Assembly (NCBI GenBank): GCA_013139905.1
Contig: WSZW01000113.1
Location: 1 to 19,925 of the forward strand
DNA: 19,925 nucleotides
Direction: 5' to 3'
From: an archaeon
Lineage (GTDB): Archaea > EX4484-52 > B79-G9
Shown in pieces: positions 1 to 7,220 of the stretch; position 1 is the first letter of the stretch; every line of letters begins with the position of its first letter. The translations under genes were made by a program, and so were the position numbers. The notes under the pieces were generated by a model. The model saw only the letters and a list, made by a program, of their open reading frames with translations. It did no database searches and was not told the DNA's origin.

Positions 1-2
1 GA

Positions 3-413
3 CGCCGTCCAACATTTGGAGATATTCGAGATTATCTAATTAAAATTGATAATACAATAGTTGCGGATAGAAAAGAATATCGAGATGCAATATCAAATTC
101 GGCAATGGCTGGAATAATATCTAGTAGGAAGAAAAATGAAACATGTAATGCAATTACAAATCTTATTGAGAAAGGGTGTGTACAAGGACAGTATGATACT
201 GCTTTATGTGGATTAATTAGTCATTTTAGAGATAAAATGAGTGAAGATGAAGTACTAATTGAATTAAATAAATTTAATAAGGTGTGTAAAGGACAGATAA
301 CTAATGGACATATATTAGATAAATTACGATATCATTATAGCAAAAGTTATAGTCCATGCACTTTCTTTCAACTCATATGTAAAGAGTGTGATACATGTAA
401 TAGGTTTAAATGA
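3..413 (+). CDS. C-terminal part of a probable AEP-type primase (5' end outside window)
   Basis: The frame is open from base 3 to a TGA at 411-413. The first in-frame ATG (105) has no Shine-Dalgarno sequence and coding-like residues continue upstream of it, so this is the tail of a longer protein cut by the window edge. The visible part is about 136 residues and mostly helical. A segment around GCVQGQYDTALCGLISHF followed by 'MSEDEV' resembles the primase C-terminal helical (PriCT-like) pattern, with a G-x-x-x-A-L core and then a helix of the type 'seeE..~~L..~N'. The last 20 residues carry four Cys (SPC...C-x2-C-x2-C), a plausible metal or Fe-S site. Its place just upstream of a family B polymerase suits a primase or primase-polymerase. 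The catalytic domain is not visible, so the assignment is an inference from pattern and context. Confidence 0.5.
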   Translation, partial: RRPTFGDIRDYLIKIDNTIVADRKEYRDAISNSAMAGIISSRKKNETCNAITNLIEKGCVQGQYDTALCGLISHFRDKMSEDEVLIELNKFNKVCKGQITNGHILDKLRYHYSKSYSPCTFFQLICKECDTCNRFK

Positions 414-422
414 GAAATAAAT

Positions 423-716
423 ATGATAAAAGAAGAAATACTTACTGAACAGGTAATAAAACAAACAACGGTATGTGATGTATGTGGCGATGAAATATAT
501 CGTGATTTAGCATGTTCCGTAATAAGGTGCGAACAATGTGGAAAGGATTTATGCGAAAGGTGTATAGGTCATGAAAGCTATACAACTGGAGATTATCGAG
601 AAGGATATTGCAAATCATGTTGGGATATAGGACAAACATATTTAAGTCGCATACAAATGTTAGAAAATGAAATAGAAGATATATATTGTTGCTGGAAGCA
701 AGCATGTCAAGATTAA
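423..716 (+). CDS. FYVE/RING-like cross-brace zinc-finger protein
   Basis: A 97-residue protein. Eight cysteines fall in four CxxC pairs: C18/C21, C36/C39, C44/C47 and C63/C66, giving C-x2-C-x14-C-x2-C-x4-C-x2-C-x15-C-x2-C. This is the spacing of a two-zinc cross-brace finger of FYVE/RING type. The core around 'CGKDLCERC' is highly charged. A short, probably coiled-coil helix follows (about residues 70-90, with 'MLENEIEDIY'). The start is set by GAGAAATAAATATG, a version of the junction string used throughout this block; the upstream gene stops 9 bases earlier. The fold prediction rests on cysteine spacing only. There is no sign of the basic lipid-binding R(R/K)HHCR motif of eukaryotic FYVE domains, so a structural, DNA- or protein-binding role is more likely than lipid binding. 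Confidence 0.75.
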   Translation: MIKEEILTEQVIKQTTVCDVCGDEIYRDLACSVIRCEQCGKDLCERCIGHESYTTGDYREGYCKSCWDIGQTYLSRIQMLENEIEDIYCCWKQACQD

Positions 717-732
717 AATAGGAATTAAAAAT

Positions 733-1089
733 ATGTTTTGTATAAATCCCGGGAGTGAATTCGTATTAAATTCGTTAGAAGATAATGCATATCGTAATAT
801 GCAACAATTAATAATAGATAGTACATATATAGATTTAAACTGTGCACGAATTTCAGAAAAAGATTATGATGATGGTAGATATGCATTTATAGTCTGGAAA
901 GATAATGTATGTACAGAAGTACAAATGCCAGGATTATTAATCGATAAAGTTAGATTTATAGATGATGATAATCAAGATATTTGGGAATTTCCTAGATTAT
1001 ATTTAGATGATAGCTCATGGATTTGGATGGTTGCAGTATCAATATTAAAAAGTACGTTTAAAGAGGTATCGAAAGTATGTCAAGATTAA
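733..1089 (+). CDS. Hypothetical acidic protein
   Basis: A 118-residue acidic protein (many D/E, e.g. the 'DDDNQD' run) with no family I recognise. The ATG at 733 follows AGGAATTAAAA, an acceptable SD and spacing. Aromatic residues are frequent in the second half (IWEF, SSWIWM). The last 13 bases overlap the start of the next gene, so the two are translationally coupled. Its final codons are identical over 13 bases to the end of the preceding zinc-finger gene, and both proteins end in -CQD. Confidence 0.75.
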   Translation: MFCINPGSEFVLNSLEDNAYRNMQQLIIDSTYIDLNCARISEKDYDDGRYAFIVWKDNVCTEVQMPGLLIDKVRFIDDDNQDIWEFPRLYLDDSSWIWMVAVSILKSTFKEVSKVCQD

Positions 1090-1316
1090 TACATTTACAT
1101 TTACCATATTCAGAAATAAAAGAAGTACTTGAAGATTTATATCAAATTAGTTATAAATATAATGGTGTTAAAAATTTAATTGAACAACTTGAAAAATTAA
1201 ATGATATTGAAGAATCACTGTGTATCAATTGTCATTATAATATTAATAATAACTGTCCAATAAAAGATATAGCAGGAGAAAATTATCAATGTAGTTATTA
1301 TGAAAGGGGAAAATAA
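1077..1316 (+). CDS. Small protein with a four-Cys zinc-knuckle-like motif
   Basis: A 79-residue protein. Residues 11-45 are predicted helical or coiled coil (leucines and glutamates spaced as in 'IEQLEKLNDIEESL'). The C-terminal third holds C49-x2-C52-x7-C60-x11-C72, a possible single-zinc site. The start ATG lies inside the previous gene and is preceded by AAAGAGG. The stop TAA directly abuts the ATG of the next gene, with AAGGGGAAA as the SD for that gene. Function is unknown; a zinc-dependent adaptor of the replication module is only a guess. Confidence 0.75.
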   Translation: MSRLIHLHLPYSEIKEVLEDLYQISYKYNGVKNLIEQLEKLNDIEESLCINCHYNINNNCPIKDIAGENYQCSYYERGK

Positions 1317-1526
1317 ATGTTAGATTTAATAATATCAATAGTTACTATTTTATATATGCATTTATTATCACGTAAAATTAAATTTGGTTTATATGTTGGA
1401 CTCCTTGCCCAAGTATTATGGTTATTATATATAATTATAAATTCTGCATGGGGATTATTAATGTTAAATATAGCATTATGGTATATTTGTATAGCTGGAA
1501 TTATAAATTGGAATAAGGGGGAATAA
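1317..1526 (+). CDS. Small three-helix membrane protein, PnuC-like in pattern
   Basis: A 69-residue, very hydrophobic protein with three probable membrane segments (about residues 2-17, 23-41 and 44-62) separated by short polar turns (SRKIK, NSAW) and ending in a charged NWNKGE tail. The layout (short loop with basic residues, 'LLAQVLWLLY', then 'WGLLMLNIALW') resembles the short PnuC-like or transporter-fragment membrane proteins carried by many phages, which are far smaller than the full PnuC transporter. I would not claim a transport activity. It starts immediately after the TAA of the upstream gene with GGGGAAA as SD. Its own end (AAGGGGGAATAA) supplies the SD of the polymerase gene. Confidence 0.7.
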   Translation: MLDLIISIVTILYMHLLSRKIKFGLYVGLLAQVLWLLYIIINSAWGLLMLNIALWYICIAGIINWNKGE

Positions 1527-1531
1527 ATATT
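1515..1531 (+). promoter_or_regulatory. SD and putative AUU start of the DNA polymerase
   Basis: AAGGGGG (1515-1521) lies 7 bases ahead of an ATT at 1529-1531. The ATT is in frame with the polymerase and 2 bases after the upstream TAA. The string GGAATAAAT preceding it is the same one that precedes ATG at 6579, 9207 and 9407; only the third base of the start codon differs. Confidence 0.65.
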
Positions 1532-3772
1532 AAAATACCATTAAAAGTAGATGCCTTCACATCGCGTGAAGGTGAACAATATATTAAAATTTGGAGTAAT
1601 TCTAAAAATAAAGTAATGAAAAGTCCAATATTGCCATATATTTATAGTAAAGATGAACCAATACCATTTACAAATTCAAAACGTATAAAAAATATGCAGT
1701 TATTATATGATGGCGAGTATAATATAATATATAAAAACGAATTTCGAAATATGTCGGATATGTACGATGTCGCACATGATGTAACACATATGGAAGCACG
1801 AGTAAAAATATTAGATAGAATATATTATGATAAACCAACATTTATAAATGACTATGCAAATATTAATGAATTAAAAATATTATATTTAGATATAGAAACC
1901 GATACAGAGAATCTATTTCCAAATGCTCAAGAAAATGCAATAATAGCAATTGGATTAGTTATAAATAATGAACCAATTAAATTATTAATGGCAGATACAT
2001 ATAATGACGATTCAATAATATTAAAAGAAATGTTTAAATATATAAAAGAAAAGGATCCAGATATAATAGTTGGATACAATTCATGTTTTTTCGACATGCC
2101 ATATTTATGTGATAGATGTAAAATAAATAATATATCCACATCAGGATTTGGTCGTGGTAATCGAGAGGTTTTTATTACAGATAAAAAAATATATATAGAA
2201 GGTAGAATACACTATGATATATTCGAACGATCTGTAAAATTAGATCAACAGCTATTTAAAAAATCTCCAAAAAATAAAAAAATGAAAACAGTTGCGAGAA
2301 TATATAAGTTACCAGATATTATTGAAGAAGATGAAACTGCACTATCAAATATGCGTGCATTAGTTGGTACTAAAAGATTATATGATTATTTATATTCTGA
2401 TATACAAATAACGCGAGGACTATCTAATATATATTTACCAGCAATTATAAGTTTGGCTGAGAGAATAAATGTAGCATTAGAATCATGTATAGATGGATCT
2501 CCAGCTTTTATATCTAATACTATATTTTCTAGAGAATATAAAGCAACGAATATAATATCTGATAAAACTGTTATTATAGCTAATCCAGAATTAGGAGATA
2601 AACAGGGAGCATTAGTTGGTTCATTTGCACCAGGATTATATTTAGAAGGAGTGCGAAAATTCGATGTTCTTAGTTATTATCCAAATTTAGTTAGAACTTT
2701 AAATTTAGATCCATTAACTACTAGAATTAAACAAGTAAAAAATAAACTCGAATCGTATCAAGCTATCATGAGTGATGATAAAATACTCACATTATCCATT
2801 CCAGATACTAAATTAAATAAACAAATTATAATAACAGTCGATATGAATGTCAGAGGATTTACTTCTACATTTGTAGATGAACTGATGATAGAGAGGATGG
2901 AATTAAAATCTAAAATGGAAACGTTAGATGATAACAGTCCAGAATGGGCATCTTTAGATGTTAATCAACTTGCTATTAAAGTAATTTTAAATTCTATAAC
3001 GGGTTATTTTGGACAAGGATGGGCAACGTTTGGTAGTTTAGCATCATATATAGCAATTACAGGATCTGGAAGGTTTTTAATACAAACACTTATAGATAAG
3101 ATGAAAAATACAATTGCATTAGATACTGATGGTATTGTTATATCATCTAAAGAAGATATTAAAGAAGTGAATATATGGCTTGAAAAATTTATATTAGATT
3201 TTTATAATATAAATAAAAATTATATAGAATTAGAAGAAGAAGTTATAGAATCTGCATATTTTAGAGATGCAAATAAACAGTATTTAATACTTCAAGATGA
3301 TAAATTAATAATACATGGAGCATCATTTAAAGGTTCAAACTTGCCGAAAATATTTTCAACTATTATTGAAGATATTGGATTACGAATGTTAAAGGATGAT
3401 TCAAATTTAGAAGAGGCTATAGATATATATTATGATAGTAATCAATTTACGTTGGGTAATATTAAAAAATCTATAAAAGTAAAACCTGTTGATAACTATG
3501 CTAGTAAAAGTCCAATTGGTAGGCAACTTGGAATTCAATATGAAAAAAGATTTGGTGTAAAAATTAAACATGAAACTAGACTTGAATATGTTAAAATAAA
3601 ATCTAAACGTGGAAGTTCATATCAATTAGTTACAATATTTGATAATATGGAAGATATAAAACGACTTGACGTAGATTATTATATAGATATAGTTAACAAT
3701 GCTATTGATAGATTAGGACTTACATATATACGTCCAGATCAACGGGCGCAAACAAGTATATTTGATTTTTAA
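1529..3772 (+). CDS. Family B DNA polymerase with 3'-5' exonuclease (probable AUU start)
   Basis: Replicative polymerase, about 747 residues from an ATT start. The first ATG (1616) has no SD, while the frame between 1529 and 1616 encodes a plausible polymerase N-terminus (VDAFTSREGEQYIKIWSN). Numbered from the ATT: ExoI 'LDIET' (D121, E123), ExoII 'GYNSCFFDMPY' (D189), ExoIII 'YLYSD' (D291), motif A 'DVLSYYPN' (D379), motif B 'K-x3-NSITGYFG' (K484), motif C 'LDTDG' (D532, D534). Both proofreading and polymerase sites are therefore intact. Motif C has Gly in place of the usual Ser of DTDS. The C-terminus ends QTSIFDF, which matches the QxxLF type of sliding-clamp-binding peptide, as at the tail of E. 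coli Pol II. A hairpin at 1554-1572 lies in the first codons. The DHH gene starts 10 bases after its stop. Confidence 0.95.
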   Translation: MKIPLKVDAFTSREGEQYIKIWSNSKNKVMKSPILPYIYSKDEPIPFTNSKRIKNMQLLYDGEYNIIYKNEFRNMSDMYDVAHDVTHMEARVKILDRIYYDKPTFINDYANINELKILYLDIETDTENLFPNAQENAIIAIGLVINNEPIKLLMADTYNDDSIILKEMFKYIKEKDPDIIVGYNSCFFDMPYLCDRCKINNISTSGFGRGNREVFITDKKIYIEGRIHYDIFERSVKLDQQLFKKSPKNKKMKTVARIYKLPDIIEEDETALSNMRALVGTKRLYDYLYSDIQITRGLSNIYLPAIISLAERINVALESCIDGSPAFISNTIFSREYKATNIISDKTVIIANPELGDKQGALVGSFAPGLYLEGVRKFDVLSYYPNLVRTLNLDPLTTRIKQVKNKLESYQAIMSDDKILTLSIPDTKLNKQIIITVDMNVRGFTSTFVDELMIERMELKSKMETLDDNSPEWASLDVNQLAIKVILNSITGYFGQGWATFGSLASYIAITGSGRFLIQTLIDKMKNTIALDTDGIVISSKEDIKEVNIWLEKFILDFYNINKNYIELEEEVIESAYFRDANKQYLILQDDKLIIHGASFKGSNLPKIFSTIIEDIGLRMLKDDSNLEEAIDIYYDSNQFTLGNIKKSIKVKPVDNYASKSPIGRQLGIQYEKRFGVKIKHETRLEYVKIKSKRGSSYQLVTIFDNMEDIKRLDVDYYIDIVNNAIDRLGLTYIRPDQRAQTSIFDF
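1554..1572 (+). promoter_or_regulatory. Perfect 7-bp hairpin at the polymerase start
   Basis: CCTTCAC-ATCGC-GTGAAGG is a perfect 7-bp stem with a 5-base loop. It can be extended by two G·U pairs in RNA (1552-1553 with 1573-1574). It begins 25 bases after the putative AUU start and is unusually GC-rich for this genome. T4-family phages autoregulate their polymerase (gp43) through an RNA hairpin at its own ribosome-binding site. A similar translational operator is inferred here, not shown. Confidence 0.4.
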
Positions 3773-3782
3773 AGAGAATAAT

Positions 3783-4580
3783 ATGACAAATAGAATATTA
3801 ATTACACATAACGATTTAGATGCAGTTGGATGCGCAATTACATTTAAATCTAAATATACAGATATAGAGATTCAATATCATACATATGATACTATTACTG
3901 AAATATCACAATCACTTTTAGATAATCAAGATGAGTATAGTAAAATTTATTTTGCTGATATTAGTCCTGAAGAATCGGAAGGATTACAAATGTTAGATAA
4001 TGATAAATTTGTAATTTTAGATCATCACGAAACTAGAACATATTTACAAGGTTCTAAATATTATAGAACAGATTATTGTGGAGCATGGATATCTTGGACA
4101 TATCTATATCCAGAAGATGAAGTTCCAGATTTTATTATGGCAGTTGATGCTTGGGATTCATGGAAAACGAATAGTAAATATAGAGAAACTGGCGAACAAT
4201 TAAATTTGTTAGGTGGATATTATAGCACTGATGAGTTTATAGAGCAATTTCAATCTATGCGTAGTCTCACTCCTAATGATTTAAAAATAATAGAAGTTTT
4301 AAATCGAAAAAAACAGGATTATCTTAGTAAAAAAAGGGAACAAGTAATAGTAAAATTTGATAAGTTTGGAAATAAATATTGGAAAGTATTTATAGGAGAA
4401 CCTCAATCTGGATTAGGAAATATATTAGAAATAGATACAGATAATAGTATAAAGTATTTGAATTGTATTAATTTAAATGATGGCTATGGATCTTTATACG
4501 CGTTAAATTTTGATGTAACTGAGATAGCAAAATCATACGGCGGCGGCGGGCATCCAGGTGCAGCAGGTTATCCATTATAA
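3783..4580 (+). CDS. DHH-family phosphoesterase (NrnB/oligoribonuclease-like)
   Basis: A 265-residue member of the DHH superfamily of metal-dependent phosphoesterases. Motif I is 'THNDLDAVG' (residues 8-16), motif II 'FADIS' (D59), motif III 'LDHHE' (D80-H81-H82), and motif IV lies around 'VDAWDSW' (D122, D125). The C-terminal DHHA1 substrate-binding signature 'GGGGHPGAAG' sits near residues 253-262. Length and arrangement fit nano-RNases and oligoribonucleases (NrnA/NrnB-type) rather than RecJ. It would degrade short RNA/DNA oligonucleotides or cyclic dinucleotides in the cytoplasm, either recycling nucleotides during replication or countering nucleotide signals. ATG 3783 is preferred over 3762 because it follows AAAGAGAATAAT and does not overlap the polymerase. 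Confidence 0.92.
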   Translation: MTNRILITHNDLDAVGCAITFKSKYTDIEIQYHTYDTITEISQSLLDNQDEYSKIYFADISPEESEGLQMLDNDKFVILDHHETRTYLQGSKYYRTDYCGAWISWTYLYPEDEVPDFIMAVDAWDSWKTNSKYRETGEQLNLLGGYYSTDEFIEQFQSMRSLTPNDLKIIEVLNRKKQDYLSKKREQVIVKFDKFGNKYWKVFIGEPQSGLGNILEIDTDNSIKYLNCINLNDGYGSLYALNFDVTEIAKSYGGGGHPGAAGYPL

Positions 4581-4594
4581 ATTATGAGGTTTAA

Positions 4595-4822
4595 ATGAGT
4601 AAAACAATACGTTGGTGGCAAAAAAAGAAAAGTCACTGTAAAATTATAGGAGTTTGGTGGTGGAATATTTGGGATAATATAAATCCATATTACTCTAAAC
4701 ATGAATATAAAAAACGGCGCGTGGTGCAACATAGGAATAATAGACATGAAAACAAGATTAGAATTAAAAAAGGCCAAGATGTTGAAAAGGAAATTAAAAC
4801 GGAAGGATGGGAGACTCATTAA
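4595..4822 (+). CDS. Small, very basic, tryptophan-rich protein
   Basis: A 75-residue protein, strongly basic throughout (KKK, KKRR, RIKKG). Seven tryptophans are present, six within the first 26 residues (RWW, GVWWWNIW). The ATG is preceded by TATGAGGTTTAA (SD GAGG). I recognise no family. The composition would suit nucleic-acid binding or insertion at a membrane surface, but nothing in the sequence decides this. The stop abuts the next start. A hydrophobic frame on the opposite strand over the same bases lacks a suitable context and is treated as a shadow. Confidence 0.65.
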   Translation: MSKTIRWWQKKKSHCKIIGVWWWNIWDNINPYYSKHEYKKRRVVQHRNNRHENKIRIKKGQDVEKEIKTEGWETH

Positions 4823-5191
4823 ATGAAATTATTATTAAAAGGATATAATGAAGAAGAACGTATAGACATATTTGAAATGTGTGATAAAATTGATGATGTA
4901 TTTCATACACATATAACAGAAGTTAATGGATATACAATATCACACGATACTATTCGCAATTTTATATTGACTATTATAAACGAAATAAATGAAGATATTC
5001 AATTAAAGCGTAATACATTTAATAAAGCCGCAGAGTTGGAAAAAGCTGAACGAGATTTGATTGAAAAACAGATAGAATGTGGACAAGTAGTAATAAATTT
5101 AGACACATGGATAAATAGAATAAAATATAAATATGCTGGATATGTATTGGATACAAATGAAAATAGTATACTATATAAATTTCAACCGTAA
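4823..5191 (+). CDS. Hypothetical protein with a central coiled coil
   Basis: A 122-residue protein. Residues about 45-90 form a long charged helix (IINEINEDIQ, then NKAAELEKAERDLIEKQ), probably a coiled coil, followed by a short C-terminal domain rich in Tyr/Ile (RIKYKYAGYVLD). The TAA of the previous gene directly abuts this ATG, and GGGAG about 9 bases upstream can serve as SD. No family is recognised. The surrounding genes suggest an accessory role in DNA replication or processing, by context only. Confidence 0.75.
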   Translation: MKLLLKGYNEEERIDIFEMCDKIDDVFHTHITEVNGYTISHDTIRNFILTIINEINEDIQLKRNTFNKAAELEKAERDLIEKQIECGQVVINLDTWINRIKYKYAGYVLDTNENSILYKFQP

Positions 5192-5233
5192 CTCTTATAA
5201 GTATGAAACGCGTATATAGTATGAGGTAAATAA

Positions 5234-5623
5234 ATGAGCGTAATAAAAATAAAAAAAGTTAGCGAAAAAGAAATCGCAAACTTAATAGTTAAACAGGAAA
5301 CATTACAAGTTTTCTGGAATAACAATTTAATTCCAACTCCAGCTGATAATAATATATTTGTTATAAATACAATTGAATCTACAAGGATTGGAAAAATATT
5401 CGGACGAAATATATTTGGAAATAGATTCAATAGATCATTCATGAAACAATTTACAAAATTAGTACCAGCACTAAATATTGAACTTGTTGATGGAAAAATG
5501 TCACTTGATGCATATACATTACAATCTAAAAATTTAATTTTAAGTACAATTGCACCCTTATTTGATAATGTACAAGGATTAACAATTGAAATTACTCAGC
5601 ATTTTAAAGATGTGGAGGAATAA
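5234..5623 (+). CDS. Hypothetical protein of the replication module
   Basis: A 129-residue protein without a family I recognise. Secondary structure looks mixed: an N-terminal charged helix (KVSEKEIANLIVKQETL), a middle rich in Asn/Arg/Phe (GKIFGRNIFGNRFNRSF) and beta-prone C-terminal segments (LTIEITQHF). The start is clear: GAGGTAAATAAATG. It ends in VEE with GGAGGAATAATG, so its stop TAA overlaps the ATG of the nuclease gene by one base (5623). Such tight coupling to a Cas4/RecB-like nuclease suggests a partner of that enzyme (DNA-binding or annealing), which is inference. Confidence 0.75.
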   Translation: MSVIKIKKVSEKEIANLIVKQETLQVFWNNNLIPTPADNNIFVINTIESTRIGKIFGRNIFGNRFNRSFMKQFTKLVPALNIELVDGKMSLDAYTLQSKNLILSTIAPLFDNVQGLTIEITQHFKDVEE

Positions 5624-6576
5624 TGGTATACGAGCCGTATAAACGACGTGCAAGTGCGTCGCAACTGAATATGCTACATGCGTGTAAACGTAAATGGTAC
5701 TATTCTTATATCCTCAAAATAAAAGAACCTAAACGTAATCATCTTCTTAAAGGGTCACTTATACATTCTGTTGCTGAAAATTTTCATCAATTAGATATTC
5801 AAAGGGCAGGTATACATGAAGATGATTATGAAATTAAATTTAGAGCATATGCATGGAAAGTATTTGATGAACAACTTGACAAACCACAGGAATATTTTGG
5901 TAAAGTTTTACCATCAATAAAAGAAGATTTACAAGAATTATATCCAAATGAATTAGAGTATGCAATAGAAATTGCAGATGCAAAAGGAATGATAAAAACT
6001 TTTATGGATACATTTTTACGTGGATTTGCTGTTCAATTTAAAAAATATAAAAATATACGTCAAGCATGGTATGTATCAAGACCGAAGTTTTTAGAATATG
6101 ATTTGAAATCTGAAGATGCTGTAGGATTTATAGATGAAGTAATTGAAAAAGATGGAGAAACTATAATTGTAGATTTAAAATCAAGTCAAATGTATAAAAC
6201 TATGTTTTCGGTCGAAAATTATAGACAATTAAAATTATATGCATATTTATACTGGTTACAGACCGGTAAATTCGCATCATATGGAATTGTTAAATTTGTA
6301 CGATTTGGTTCAGAAATATGTTATCCATTTGATGAATCTATAATTAAGGAAATGGAAAATGAATTACAATGGTATAAAGATATTACTGCGACAAAAGATA
6401 TCGAAAAATATCCTATGAATCTTGAACATACGTTTTGTACATGTGAAGGTGCAACAAAAGAGAAAAATCGTGGAAAAGGTTGGTGTTTTTACGCTGATAT
6501 GTGTAATGAAACATTAACTGTTGAACCAATACCTAATATAAAAGGTACAACACAATTATTTGAAGATGAGGAATAA
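5623..6576 (+). CDS. PD-(D/E)XK nuclease, Cas4/RecB-like, with Fe-S-type cysteines
   Basis: A 317-residue exonuclease-like protein. Visible elements: N-terminal 'SASQLNMLHACKRKWYY' with C21, the 'GSLIH' His (H48), the core 'GFIDEV' D171 and 'VDLKSS' D184-x-K186, and a Q-x3-Y motif (Q202, Y206). A C-terminal cluster C272, C274, C288, C294, together with C21, matches the arrangement of the 4Fe-4S staple in Cas4 and AddB nucleases. Phage proteins of this type process DNA ends for recombination or replication. No cas genes or repeats are nearby, so there is no reason to link it to CRISPR adaptation. The ATG overlaps the previous stop (TAATG) behind GGAGG. The C-terminus ends in TTQLFEDEE, whose last bases (GATGAGGAATAA) form the SD of the next gene. 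Confidence 0.92.
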   Translation: MVYEPYKRRASASQLNMLHACKRKWYYSYILKIKEPKRNHLLKGSLIHSVAENFHQLDIQRAGIHEDDYEIKFRAYAWKVFDEQLDKPQEYFGKVLPSIKEDLQELYPNELEYAIEIADAKGMIKTFMDTFLRGFAVQFKKYKNIRQAWYVSRPKFLEYDLKSEDAVGFIDEVIEKDGETIIVDLKSSQMYKTMFSVENYRQLKLYAYLYWLQTGKFASYGIVKFVRFGSEICYPFDESIIKEMENELQWYKDITATKDIEKYPMNLEHTFCTCEGATKEKNRGKGWCFYADMCNETLTVEPIPNIKGTTQLFEDEE

Positions 6577-6578
6577 AT

Positions 6579-6986
6579 ATGAATGTGACAGAAATATTAA
6601 ATGTAAAGCCGTATACAAAATACGGCTATGAAATTCGTACAGAAATGTGGGAATTAGTTGAAGGTGAAGAACCAAGCGAGACTACTGCTGCATATAATCT
6701 TAATGGTATTTATATCGGTAATGAAAAGTCTGCTAAAGTTATATGTAAGAAAAAAGGGATAATACCCGAACCCGCTAGAGATGGAGACGGTATATGTACA
6801 GTTGGATTCTGTGCAAATGAATCGAAATATTACGGATGGTCACATCGCGCGATGTATGGATTTAAAATTGGCGATATAGTTGAAGAAGGGGATGCAACTG
6901 ATGAAAGTTTACCTATCGGATTTACAGCAAATACAATGGCAGATGTGCGCCGGATGGCAGTCGCATTTGCAAACTCGGTAAGTTAG
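6579..6986 (+). CDS. Conserved-looking phage protein of unknown function
   Basis: A 135-residue protein. The central segment 'GFCANESKYYGWSHRAMYGF', followed by an acidic 'KIGDIVEEGD', looks like the phage proteins of unknown function that carry a YGWSHRA core, and the C-terminal helix 'MADVRRMAVAFA' fits the same set. The family is recalled from pattern and no function is known to me. Three Cys (KVIC, GIC, GFC) are present, but not in a clear metal-binding spacing. The start follows the exact junction string GGAATAAATATG, two bases after the nuclease stop. It ends with TAG, unlike most genes here. Confidence 0.8.
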   Translation: MNVTEILNVKPYTKYGYEIRTEMWELVEGEEPSETTAAYNLNGIYIGNEKSAKVICKKKGIIPEPARDGDGICTVGFCANESKYYGWSHRAMYGFKIGDIVEEGDATDESLPIGFTANTMADVRRMAVAFANSVS

Positions 6987-7019
6987 TTGCTATTTATTAA
7001 ATGGGCGGTATTGATATAA

Positions 7020-7220
7020 ATGTTAAACATATTAGCTAATGTTTTTTGTGTATTATTTATGATATGTATATTGTCATTTATTATATCTATGATGGATGCA
7101 TATGAAATAGCTTCAACACGTTTACCGTCTAGTTTGTGTATAATATTAATTAACTGGATTGGAATATTATCTGCAATGGGATGTGCAGGTATTTTAGTAT
7201 ATATAATGGTGGTGTATTGA
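7020..7220 (+). CDS. Small two-helix membrane protein
   Basis: A 66-residue protein with two membrane segments (about residues 4-24 and 40-64) joined by a polar loop (MDAYEIASTRLPSS). ATG 7020 has only a weak upstream signal (GGGCGGTATTGATATAA). The stop TGA abuts the ATG of the next gene, also a membrane protein. Size and topology recall class II holins, but the early gene block is not a usual place for lysis genes, so the role is open. Confidence 0.6.
   Translation: MLNILANVFCVLFMICILSFIISMMDAYEIASTRLPSSLCIILINWIGILSAMGCAGILVYIMVVY

Noticed and set aside
1616..3772. Polymerase starting at ATG 1616
   Set aside because: There is no SD before 1616 and the upstream 29 codons are protein-like, with a strong SD and the standard junction at 1529.
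4568..4819. Antisense hydrophobic reading frame opposite the Trp-rich protein
   Set aside because: It is on the opposite strand of a gapless operon. The sense frame has an SD and tight junctions.
5203..5229. Eight-codon leader-like ORF (MKRVYSMR) before the 5234 gene
   Set aside because: Too short, with no conserved feature or attenuator structure seen.
5623..6576. Cas4-like gene as evidence of a CRISPR system
   Set aside because: No repeats or other cas genes are present; such nucleases are common phage DNA-processing enzymes.
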